In this document: piece by piece, positions 5,697 to 12,651 of the stretch | Layout of the letters: each line of letters starts with the position of its first letter | How positions within the stretch are numbered: position 1 is the stretch's first letter | IMG/VR virus record: IMGVR_UViG_3300022074_000107 | Location: 1 to 42,738 of that record | Strand: one strand, 5' to 3' | Length of the DNA stretch: 42,738 nt | DNA from: a virus | Position numbers and translations under genes: made by a program | Notes under the pieces: generated by a model | What the model was told of the DNA's origin: nothing | The model's input: the letters and a program-made list of their open reading frames with translations, nothing else | Database searches by the model: none

Positions 5697-5732
5697 TTCG
5701 CGACGGGATTCTCACTGAGTCTCAATCGCGAA
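5697..5732 (+). other. Hairpin between integrase and att site
   Basis: TTCGCGA (5697-5703) pairs perfectly with TCGCGAA (5726-5732), followed by aaaatcc. It may terminate the integrase transcript, although the run after it is A-rich rather than T-rich on this strand. On the opposite strand the stem would be preceded by T-rich sequence. Confidence 0.4.
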
Positions 5733-5741
5733 AAATCCAAT

Positions 5742-5783
5742 GCGGATGTGGCGGAATCGGTAGACGCGCTAGTTTCAGGTTCA
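5742..5783 (+). other. tRNA-Leu 5' half, probable phage attachment site (attP core)
   Basis: GCGGATGTGGCGGAATCGGT then AGACGCGCTAGTTTCAGGTT reproduces the acceptor 5' strand, D arm and anticodon arm up to the CAG anticodon of a bacterial tRNA-Leu. The 3' half is missing, so this is not a working tRNA gene. Lying just downstream of the integrase and about 42 bases long, it matches the arrangement described for P-SSP7, where a similar stretch equals the host tRNA-Leu gene. CTTCCGC at 5827-5833 can still pair with the acceptor strand at 6 of 7 positions. Confidence 0.8.
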
Positions 5784-5800
5784 AGCGAGAAATCTGAACG

Positions 5801-5837
5801 CTGACGTATACCAGGAGGATAAATACCTTCCGCGTCA
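5801..5837 (+). other. Hairpin in the RNA polymerase leader
   Basis: CTGACG (5801-5806) pairs with CGTCAG (5832-5837) and encloses a smaller GGAGG/CCTTCC stem. It belongs to the 241-base intergenic leader of the RNA polymerase gene and may influence its expression or be part of the att structure. Confidence 0.35.
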
Positions 5838-5852
5838 GTCATACCAACCTGT

Positions 5853-5865
5853 TCGCTAACGTATA
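5853..5865 (+). promoter_or_regulatory. CNACTAACG motif upstream of RNA polymerase
   Basis: TCGCTAACGTATA lies 46 bases before the TTG start of the RNA polymerase gene and matches the motif before SSB (CCACTAACGTATA) at 11 of 13 positions. It is a candidate promoter element, either host-type or phage-type. Confidence 0.4.
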
Positions 5866-5898
5866 GTTCTAATAACCGGTTCTAGCGAGGAATTCTTA

Positions 5899-8235
5899 TT
5901 GGCAACACCTGCACAAATACATGAACAAGTTCAATTTGAAAGAGATGCAATCCGACTCGGACTTGAGCGTCTACGCAAGAACACAAGAGATCTCGAAGAT
6001 AAGTCATATGCATCCGCTAGCGTATATGGGTGCAGCAGTATTTCTACTCTTCTGCCTCTTGTTACCAAACGTATTGAAGACACCAACAAGCGTATCCGAG
6101 AGGGATGTATTGGTAAATCATTCAAAGAGATCCATCAGTTTCTAGATCCCATTGAGCCAGGTGCAGCTGCTGCTATTGCATTGAAGATCACCTTCGACAA
6201 GGTGTTCAGCTACAGAGATAAAGCCAACAAACTTGTCACAGTATGCGAATCAATCGGCACTGCTGTCGAACAAGAGGCACAGATGCAGCATTATGAAAAT
6301 GTCTGTCCTGGTTTGTTAGAGACAATTAAAAAGAACTATTGGCACAACACCACTGGTACACACCAGAAGTTTGTGATCATTCGCACGCTTATTCAGCGTT
6401 ATGATGTACCTCAGTGGACAAGATGGAATGCTCCTGAAAGGGTAAAGCTTGGTGGTTGGTTGCTTGATTGCATCATGGAGTCAAGCGGTTGGTTCACAAA
6501 AGAGTACACATACCAGTACGGAAAGAAGGATCAACGTGTAGTACCTACGCCTGAGTTCATGGCTATCAAGGACGAGGTGATGGCAACAGCTGAGCTGTTC
6601 AGTCCGATTGCTTATCCCATGTTGATCGAGCCAAACGATTGGTCAGAAGGTCGGCAAGGTGGTTATCTCTTGAATGAGGTAATGCGTGGTCATGACATGG
6701 TTCGACGCGGTCAGGGATCTATACAGGGAGAGATACCTTACCAGTTTCTTAACAAGATTCAGAAGGTAGGTTATTCTATCAACTCGTTCATAATCATGGT
6801 TGCTGAGCAACTGTTTGAGCGTGGATATGAGGTTGGTAAGTTCATCCCTATCGTGGAACATCCACTTCCACCTAAGCCTGTAGATATTGCAGAGAACAAA
6901 GAATCACGCAAAGACTACAGGAGGAGAGCAGCAGAGGTAATGAACCTCAATGCGGCATCATTTAAGAAGTCATGTCGAACACGCATGACAATGGAAGCAG
7001 CTAAGTTATTCAAGGATAAGAAAGAGTTCTTCATTCCTTGGTCTTTTGACTATCGCGGAAGAGCTTATCCAATCCCTGCTTTCTTAACTCCTCAAGATAC
7101 TGACTTTGGCAAGTCATTGTTGAAGTTCAGTGAGGAGTCATACATGACACCTGAAGCTGAAGAGTGGTTAGCTTTCCAGGTAGCTACTAGCTACGGTCTA
7201 GATAAAGCACCTATGCATGAACGTATGCAGTGGGTAGCTGAGAACGATGAGGTGATATCTGCTGTCGCACTAGACCCTATTGGAAACCTACATCTTTGGG
7301 AAGGTGTAGAAGAACCGTGGCAATTCCTTGCTGCGTGTGATGAATACCACCACTGTGTAATTACTTGTGATCGAACTTTTACTAGCCTGCCAATTGCGGT
7401 TGACGCTACCTGCTCAGGGTTACAAATCCTTGCCGGACTCTGCCGTGACGCAAGCACTGCGAGACTCGTCAATGTCCTGCCGTCCAGTCGGCCACAGGAC
7501 GCATACGCCGTCGTCGCCAATCACGCCTGTCCACATGTCCCAGTAAGCATTCAGCCTTACATGGACAGAAAGACAGTTAAGCGTGTCGTGATGACTGTCC
7601 CTTACAACGCAAAGCCTCACTCCAACCGTGGATACATTCGTGATGCACTAAAGGAGAAGGGTGTAGAGGTTGATAAGGATGACTTAACTGCAACTGTGAA
7701 GGCTGTCAGAGATGCCATGGATCGGGTTGTACCTGGTCCTATGGCTGCAATGAAATGGATAGAGAGTGAGGTAGCGAAGGCTATCAAGAGAGGAGCAACA
7801 GAGCTTGAGTGGGTAACACCATCAGGCTTTGTTGTCACACAGAAGTTGAACAAGAAATTGTTTGAGCGTGTACAGCTGCAGCTACTAGGAAAGGTTGACA
7901 TACGTGTAGCAACAGAAGACAGCGACAAGGTGGATATAAACCACCACAAGAACGCTACTGCTCCTAACTTAATCCACTCGCTTGATGCATCTCTACTTCA
8001 CCTATCTGCATTGCGCTTCGATGCACCGATATCCCTCATACATGATTCGGTTCTATGTCGTGCTACTGACATGCCTTCTCTATCATCCATCGTTCGCGAG
8101 GTATACATGCACCTCTTCGCTGAACGTTCCTACTTGGAAGAGTGGGCTGAACAAATAGGTGCTGAAACTAAACCGCCGATTATCGATGATCTGAAACCAG
8201 AGTCGGTGATTGAATCTACATACTTTTTCTGTTAA
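5899..8235 (+). CDS. Single-subunit (T7-type) DNA-directed RNA polymerase
   Basis: The 778-aa product transcribes the phage middle and late genes. It is shorter than T7 gp1 (883 aa) but has all catalytic motifs: metal ligand D502 in motif A (AVDATCSGLQ), K561 and Y569 in motif B (VKRVVMTVPYNAK, the same K+8=Y spacing as T7 K631/Y639), and H715-D716 in motif C (LIHDSV). The start is TTG at 5899 with a GCGAGG ribosome site 9 bases upstream. No nearer ATG fits. A 20-bp repeat of the terminase flank lies within it (6708-6727). A G/C-richer patch at about 7420-7560 stands out. Confidence 0.95.
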   Translation: MATPAQIHEQVQFERDAIRLGLERLRKNTRDLEDKSYASASVYGCSSISTLLPLVTKRIEDTNKRIREGCIGKSFKEIHQFLDPIEPGAAAAIALKITFDKVFSYRDKANKLVTVCESIGTAVEQEAQMQHYENVCPGLLETIKKNYWHNTTGTHQKFVIIRTLIQRYDVPQWTRWNAPERVKLGGWLLDCIMESSGWFTKEYTYQYGKKDQRVVPTPEFMAIKDEVMATAELFSPIAYPMLIEPNDWSEGRQGGYLLNEVMRGHDMVRRGQGSIQGEIPYQFLNKIQKVGYSINSFIIMVAEQLFERGYEVGKFIPIVEHPLPPKPVDIAENKESRKDYRRRAAEVMNLNAASFKKSCRTRMTMEAAKLFKDKKEFFIPWSFDYRGRAYPIPAFLTPQDTDFGKSLLKFSEESYMTPEAEEWLAFQVATSYGLDKAPMHERMQWVAENDEVISAVALDPIGNLHLWEGVEEPWQFLAACDEYHHCVITCDRTFTSLPIAVDATCSGLQILAGLCRDASTARLVNVLPSSRPQDAYAVVANHACPHVPVSIQPYMDRKTVKRVVMTVPYNAKPHSNRGYIRDALKEKGVEVDKDDLTATVKAVRDAMDRVVPGPMAAMKWIESEVAKAIKRGATELEWVTPSGFVVTQKLNKKLFERVQLQLLGKVDIRVATEDSDKVDINHHKNATAPNLIHSLDASLLHLSALRFDAPISLIHDSVLCRATDMPSLSSIVREVYMHLFAERSYLEEWAEQIGAETKPPIIDDLKPESVIESTYFFC
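6708..6727 (+). repeat. 20-bp exact repeat, copy 2 (inside RNA polymerase gene)
   Basis: This copy of the 249-268 sequence codes for GQGSIQ within the polymerase and is followed by GAGAGATA. Being in coding sequence, it could be the parent of the intergenic copy through recombination, or both could be recognition sites. Confidence 0.6.
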
Positions 8236-9080
8236 TGAACTTTCAAATTGCATCCGAGTTCACCATCCCTGGACTTGAGAAAATCAAAGCGTATGAGCTG
8301 AACGGTCATGCGTATGTCAGCAAGAGCCAGCTCTGCCTGGCGACACGAGATCACAAGGACACCAAGCCGATCAACAAATGGCTTGACGCCGCTGCTTTTG
8401 CCAGTGATACCAATGGATCTCAAGGTTTTCCACAGGACAAAAACGCCGCTCAGGCCACAGCATATGTTGAGCGTGGACAGGGTGGTTACTCCCTAGCACA
8501 CCTGATCTCTCCGCTCATTGGTTACCAGTGGTTCCTTCATGAGATGAAGAACCGATCGTCTGCCATTCGTGAGCGAGCAACTAAGCTTGTCATCAAGGTT
8601 GGCGCTGTTGGCTTCGACACCATGGTCAAGGAAGCCTGCGGTGTTGGTTATGCACCTGCTGAATCCATGTCGGAATGGATCAAATTGCAACCAACGCATG
8701 AGAAAGCAGAACCTATCAATGCTGTTAAGCAGAAGCTACTTGATATTGGATACATCGACCGGACCAAGCGTATGGGTGAAATGATCAACGATCTTTTCTA
8801 TAACCGTCTTCCGGCTGAAGTATTTAATGAAATCCAACGTGTCAAGCAAGAGTTTCGACACAAGCACAACAGCTGGTGTGGTCCGTCTCAGTACCAAGTG
8901 CTGACGAAGGATGCACAGAATGCACTGAACACAATCGCAGCCGCTGCCTTGGTGTTGCTCGACACTGATAACTACCGAGGCATCACTGAAATCGTACAGA
9001 AACTGGACAAGATCCAACCACGGCATCGAAAGTCATTCGTGGCTCTTGTTAACCCAAATCAAATGATTCTGTCCTACTGA
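8235..9080 (+). CDS. Hypothetical protein, 281 aa (antirepressor/P63C-like layout)
   Basis: The function is not recognised with certainty. The N-terminal part (LNGHAYVSKSQLCLAT, then GGYSLAHLISPLIGYQWF) resembles phage-regulatory or antirepressor-type proteins. The C-terminal part (KRMGEMINDLFYNRLPAEVF, then GPSQYQVL) recalls the P63C domain, which has a YxRLPxxVxxE-type segment; both resemblances are weak. The start codon overlaps the RNA polymerase stop (TAATG), so expression is coupled. It sits between transcription and replication genes, fitting a regulatory or DNA-metabolism role. The neighbouring SSB has its own candidate promoter motif. Confidence 0.65.
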   Translation: MNFQIASEFTIPGLEKIKAYELNGHAYVSKSQLCLATRDHKDTKPINKWLDAAAFASDTNGSQGFPQDKNAAQATAYVERGQGGYSLAHLISPLIGYQWFLHEMKNRSSAIRERATKLVIKVGAVGFDTMVKEACGVGYAPAESMSEWIKLQPTHEKAEPINAVKQKLLDIGYIDRTKRMGEMINDLFYNRLPAEVFNEIQRVKQEFRHKHNSWCGPSQYQVLTKDAQNALNTIAAAALVLLDTDNYRGITEIVQKLDKIQPRHRKSFVALVNPNQMILSY

Positions 9081-9081
9081 T

Positions 9082-9094
9082 CCACTAACGTATA
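9082..9094 (+). promoter_or_regulatory. CCACTAACGTATA motif directly before SSB
   Basis: This occupies most of the 18-base gap between the 281-aa gene and SSB. It matches copies before RNA polymerase (5853) and before the 41468 gene (41421), all between genes. It is a candidate phage promoter or sigma-70-like -10 region (GTATAT). Confidence 0.45.
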
Positions 9095-9098
9095 TTTA

Positions 9099-9665
9099 AT
9101 GGCACGAAACACTATTGTTACCAAAGAGCCTGTTGTCCTTGAAGGATTCCAGGCAGTACTGAAGCCAAGCAAGTTTGGCTATTCACTTGCAACTGTTGTC
9201 GATCAGGATATGGTTGATCAACTTGAAGAAGATCGCATCGAAACACTTAAGTGGTGCGAGAGTAAACTCAAAAATCCCAAGCGTTCTGTGCTGAAGCCTG
9301 AACCATGGGAGGAGGTAGCTGATGGAGCATACAAGGTCAAGTTCTCATGGAATGAAGACAACAAGCCACCTGTGGTTGACACTGAAGGAACTCCAATTAC
9401 AGACGAATCAACACCTCTATATTCTGGATCAAAGGTCAAGGTCGCGTTCTATCAGAAGCCATACATTCTTAAGGATGGTGTTACTTATGGTACTTCGCTT
9501 AAATGCGTTGGTGTGCAGATTGTCTCTCTCAACTCTGAAGCAGGAGTTGACACAGGAGACATGAGCACTGAGAACGTAGCTGCTCTCTTTGGTAAGACGC
9601 AAGGCTTCAAAGCCAACGAACCTAACGTCACGGTCAAGCCTGATGAAGACGAGGTTGACTTCTGA
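9099..9665 (+). CDS. ssb: Single-stranded DNA-binding protein (T7 gp2.5-like)
   Basis: The 188-aa product would coat single-stranded DNA at the fork and recruit helicase and polymerase. It has the gp2.5 size and layout: an OB-fold-like beta-rich core with VKVAFYQKPYILKDG, the GVSLxxxxVQI-type end strand (TSLKCVGVQIVSL), and a short acidic C-terminal tail ending DEDEVDF. The acidic tail with terminal Phe is the known protein-docking element of T7 gp2.5. Position after RNA polymerase and before the nuclease matches T7 order. Confidence 0.88.
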   Translation: MARNTIVTKEPVVLEGFQAVLKPSKFGYSLATVVDQDMVDQLEEDRIETLKWCESKLKNPKRSVLKPEPWEEVADGAYKVKFSWNEDNKPPVVDTEGTPITDESTPLYSGSKVKVAFYQKPYILKDGVTYGTSLKCVGVQIVSLNSEAGVDTGDMSTENVAALFGKTQGFKANEPNVTVKPDEDEVDF

Positions 9666-9856
9666 TGACAGTCACAACTGAAGATGGCGGACGCCAAAAC
9701 CTTTTTGCAAAAGAACCACCTATGGAGATTATGGACGTGTACGAAACTCACAATGAAAAGGCTGAACGCCTGAATGGACGTGTAGCAATGCTTGGAGTAA
9801 TTGCTGCACTCGGTGCATACGCCCTGACTGGACAGATTATTCCTGGTATTTGGTAA
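9665..9856 (+). CDS. hli: High-light-inducible protein (Hli), photosynthesis auxiliary gene
   Basis: The 63-aa product has the single transmembrane helix typical of Hli/Scp proteins with the chlorophyll-binding motif EKAERLNGRVAMLGVIAA and the end TGQIIPGIW. Cyanobacterial Hlips protect photosystems and bind chlorophyll released during D1 turnover. The phage copy would help maintain photosystem II during infection together with psbA. Unlike some relatives, it is not next to psbA but inserted between SSB and endonuclease I. Start overlaps the SSB stop (TGATGA) and its TAA overlaps the next ATG. Confidence 0.93.
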   Translation: MTVTTEDGGRQNLFAKEPPMEIMDVYETHNEKAERLNGRVAMLGVIAALGAYALTGQIIPGIW

Positions 9857-10209
9857 TGGCATTCAGATCAGGACTTGAAGAAAAAGTCGCTGATCTTATG
9901 ATTAACTTGGGTGTGAAGTATGAGTATGAATCAACAAAGGTCCCGTACCAGATTCAACATAACTACACACCTGACTTTTTATTGCCAAACGGTGTATTTC
10001 TAGAATGTAAAGGTTACTGGGATCCTGAGGATAGGCGCAAGATCAAAGCTGTAAAGCAACAGAATCCTGAGCTTGATATTCGTATGGTTTTCCAGTCTCC
10101 ATATAATAAGATCAGCAAAAAATCTAAAACTACATACGCCAAGTGGTGCGATAAACATGACATCCCTTGGACATCCTTTACAACTATTCCTATTGAATGG
10201 CTTTCATGA
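9856..10209 (+). CDS. Endonuclease I (T7 gp3-like Holliday junction resolvase)
   Basis: The 117-aa product starts MAFRSGLEEKVADL, matching T7 gp3 AFRSGLEDKV. The active-site block TPDFLLPNGVFLECKGYW has the catalytic Asp, Glu and Lys of the PD-(D/E)xK fold. PELDIRMVFQSP and a C-terminal IPIEWLS also match T7. It resolves branched DNA and degrades host DNA. A TTG at 9850 would extend it by two codons; ATG 9856 overlapping the hli stop is preferred. Confidence 0.93.
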   Translation: MAFRSGLEEKVADLMINLGVKYEYESTKVPYQIQHNYTPDFLLPNGVFLECKGYWDPEDRRKIKAVKQQNPELDIRMVFQSPYNKISKKSKTTYAKWCDKHDIPWTSFTTIPIEWLS

Positions 10210-10472
10210 AACTTTGGCTAAGAAATCCTCGTTATAAATGGCACTGCCTTTGGGAGCCTTTATGGGACCTTTGGGTAGAGAATGCTTGTTATGATGAGGA
10301 GGAGGGTTATTTAGAAATACACAGATCTTCTTTCAATCCACTTACTAAATGGCAAGTGCGATTGCTTAGCATAGTATTTAACTATGATTATTGGTATTAC
10401 GAGGAAGTCGAAAACTGCCCTTGGCTAAATGAGCTGGAGAGACACGGTGTCCCATATCACTCAAGGTTCTGA
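10206..10472 (+). CDS. Hypothetical Trp/Tyr-rich protein, 88 aa
   Basis: Unusually aromatic: LWEPLWDLWVENACY and YDYWYYEEVENCPW. The pattern is that of a small compact domain, not a membrane protein. No family is recognised. ATG 10206 overlaps the endonuclease stop (ATGA); an ATG at 10197 would add three residues. Its end overlaps the primase-helicase start by about 44 bases. Confidence 0.55.
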   Translation: MKLWLRNPRYKWHCLWEPLWDLWVENACYDEEEGYLEIHRSSFNPLTKWQVRLLSIVFNYDYWYYEEVENCPWLNELERHGVPYHSRF

Positions 10473-12030
10473 ATTCATAAGACACGACGCATGTTCAGTG
10501 TGTGGCTCGTCTGATGGTAAAGCTATCTACTCGGACCACACATACTGTTTTGTGTGTCATACCTATACAACTGAAGACGAACAACCTGTTGTTGTTCACA
10601 ATCATCATTTGAGGATGAGTTACATAGGGTCAGCCGGACGGCTGCACAAACGTAATATCTCCGAAAAGACCTGTGAGAAGTATAAGATTTACAGGGATGG
10701 AGACAAACTAAGATTCTATTATCATAATGCCAATGGCTTACCTATCGGCGCGAAGATTCGCACAGCTAGTAAGGACTTCTCCTACGAAGGCGAGTCGGAT
10801 GGATCTTTCTTTGGTCAACACTTATGGAAAGGTTATGGTAAGCGAATTATCATTACTGAAGGAGAGCTTGATGCTGCAACGTATTATGAGTACATGCCGG
10901 GATGGGACGTTGTGTCACTCCCGACAGGAGCAGCAGGAGCAAAGAAATCAGTACAAAAAAACTTCGAGTTCTTGCAGGGATACGAAGAAATCGTTCTTTG
11001 GTTCGATAATGATGAACCCGGTCAGGAGGCTGCAAAAGCTGCTGCTGGTGTGTTACCTCCTGGCAAGGTTTTCATCGCCCGTCTAGAAGCATACAAGGAC
11101 CTCTCAGACGCATGGCAAGCGAACGATCGTAAGGCAATTGATGATGCTTTTTGGGCGAAACAGTTATATCGACCTGATGGCATTGTTGAAGGCAAGAGCT
11201 TACTTGAATTAGTTACTACACCACAAACACCATCGGATCATGACTATCCCTTTCCAGGACTTAACGTCAAACTACACGGTATTCGATACGGAGAACTTAC
11301 AACAATCACTGCTGGCAGTGGCATCGGCAAATCCAGCTTCTGTAGGGACATTGCAACTCAGCTACTACAAAAAGGAGAACGGGTCGGTTACTTGGCTCTC
11401 GAAGAGTCCAATCGTCGAACCGCTCTTGGATTGATGTCAGCTGCGGTGGGTAAGTCACTGCACCTTGGAGAACATACCCATGAAGAACTGTCAGCTGCGT
11501 TTGATAAGACGCTGGCTAATTGGAGCCTCTATTTGTTTGACGGTTTCGGCTCCTATGATCCTGATGTTATTTATAATCGGATTGAGTACTTGGCATCAGG
11601 TCTCGACTGTCGAATCATTTTCCTGGATCACCTCTCCATCCTCCTTTCTGGGCTTGACGGAGACGAACGGCGAATGATTGATACAACCATGACCAAGTTA
11701 CGGTCATTGGTAGAGAGAACTGGCATTTCATTATTTCTCGTCTCTCACTTGAGGCGATCTATTGGAGATAAAAATCATGAAGAGGGAGCAAGAGTCACTC
11801 TCGGACAATTGCGCGGATCTGCTGCAATCGCTCAACTCAGCGACTCGGTCATTGGATTGGAGAGAGATCAACAATCCGACCAAGCTGGAGGTATTACGAC
11901 TGTGCGAGTGCTTAAAAATCGTTATTCAGGCGAAACTGGAGTAGCTTGTACACTCACGTATAACTTAGACAATTGCAAATTTGAGGAAACAGAAGGTGAA
12001 AAGGAATTCGACCCGACAACAGATTTTTGA
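10429..12030 (+). CDS. Primase-helicase (T7 gp4-like)
   Basis: The 533-aa product unwinds DNA at the fork and makes RNA primers. In order: a zinc-binding domain with CSVCGSSDG and CFVC; a TOPRIM primase core with ITEGELDAAT and WFDNDEPGQEAA; a linker; and a RecA-like hexameric helicase with Walker A GSGIGKSSF (residues 296-304), IIFLDHLSIL as Walker B/H1a, and SHLRR as the sensor region. The C-terminus EKEFDPTTDF keeps the acidic tail ending in Phe that docks T7 gp4 on the polymerase. GTG 10447 is an alternative start. Confidence 0.95.
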   Translation: MSWRDTVSHITQGSEFIRHDACSVCGSSDGKAIYSDHTYCFVCHTYTTEDEQPVVVHNHHLRMSYIGSAGRLHKRNISEKTCEKYKIYRDGDKLRFYYHNANGLPIGAKIRTASKDFSYEGESDGSFFGQHLWKGYGKRIIITEGELDAATYYEYMPGWDVVSLPTGAAGAKKSVQKNFEFLQGYEEIVLWFDNDEPGQEAAKAAAGVLPPGKVFIARLEAYKDLSDAWQANDRKAIDDAFWAKQLYRPDGIVEGKSLLELVTTPQTPSDHDYPFPGLNVKLHGIRYGELTTITAGSGIGKSSFCRDIATQLLQKGERVGYLALEESNRRTALGLMSAAVGKSLHLGEHTHEELSAAFDKTLANWSLYLFDGFGSYDPDVIYNRIEYLASGLDCRIIFLDHLSILLSGLDGDERRMIDTTMTKLRSLVERTGISLFLVSHLRRSIGDKNHEEGARVTLGQLRGSAAIAQLSDSVIGLERDQQSDQAGGITTVRVLKNRYSGETGVACTLTYNLDNCKFEETEGEKEFDPTTDF

Positions 12031-12136
12031 TTACGACTCTTTTGAAGAGAAGCTTACTCGACCTAATCCACCGACGGAAGAGGCAATCAAACGTGCTCAA
12101 TTCGTTGATAGGACTTACATGTGGAAACAGAAGTGA
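11996..12136 (+). CDS. Possible microprotein bridging helicase and exonuclease genes, about 46 aa
   Basis: A GTG-initiated frame inside the end of the helicase gene fills the otherwise empty 12031-12120 gap and ends at TGA 12134-12136, overlapping the exonuclease start. The product (FDYDSFEEKLTRPNPPTEEA, then IKRAQFVDRTYMWKQK) has coding-like composition. No family is recognised. Confidence 0.35.
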   Translation: MKRNSTRQQIFDYDSFEEKLTRPNPPTEEAIKRAQFVDRTYMWKQK

Positions 12137-12651
12137 GCCTAATTTTTGACCTTGAAACTGATGGACTACTGAAAGATGTTTCTACCATCCACTGCATTGC
12201 TATTCATGATCTCGATACGAAAGAGACTATCGCATATAACGACACGGGTAACGAAGAACCTGTCGTACGTGGGATACAACGACTTGCGGATGCTGATTGC
12301 ATCATTGGTCACAACATCATTGGGTATGACATTCCTGTTCTTCGAAAGCTATTCCCTTGGTTTACTTTTCCTGGGATTGTCATTGACACTCTTTTGTTGT
12401 CTCGCCTTTATCACTCCGACATGATGAAGCTTGACAAGAAACACGACTGGAAACACATGCCATTGAAACTCTTTGGCAGACACTCACTTGAATCATACGG
12501 ATACAGATTAGGTGAATTTAAAGGTTCATTCGGCAAAGACACTGATTGGCAGAGTTGGAGCCAAGAAATGGAAGATTATTGCATACAAGATGTTCACGTT
12601 ACCACCAAACTATGGGACCACTTCCAACCCTACCTGAGTGGGTCTCGTTAG
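12121..12651 (+). CDS. DNA polymerase 3'-5' exonuclease domain as a separate gene
   Basis: The 176-aa product corresponds to the N-terminal proofreading domain of T7 gp5. It has Exo I (IFDLETDG, with D and E metal ligands), Exo II (IGHNIIGYDIPVL) and Exo III (DYCIQDVHVT), so it should be catalytically competent. Start is GTG 12121 (GTG 12133 is an alternative). The frame stops at TAG 12649-12651, just where T7 gp5 would continue into its polymerase domain. That domain follows in the -1 frame with a 40-base overlap. Confidence 0.88.
   Translation: METEVSLIFDLETDGLLKDVSTIHCIAIHDLDTKETIAYNDTGNEEPVVRGIQRLADADCIIGHNIIGYDIPVLRKLFPWFTFPGIVIDTLLLSRLYHSDMMKLDKKHDWKHMPLKLFGRHSLESYGYRLGEFKGSFGKDTDWQSWSQEMEDYCIQDVHVTTKLWDHFQPYLSGSR

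Noticed and set aside
5742-5833. Working tRNA-Leu gene
   Set aside because: The anticodon stem is disrupted after the anticodon and there is no T arm, so only the 5' half is real.
1461-5848. 14-bp match tcagtcataccaac between 1461-1474 and 5835-5848
   Set aside because: A few exact 14-bp repeats are expected by chance in a window of this length.
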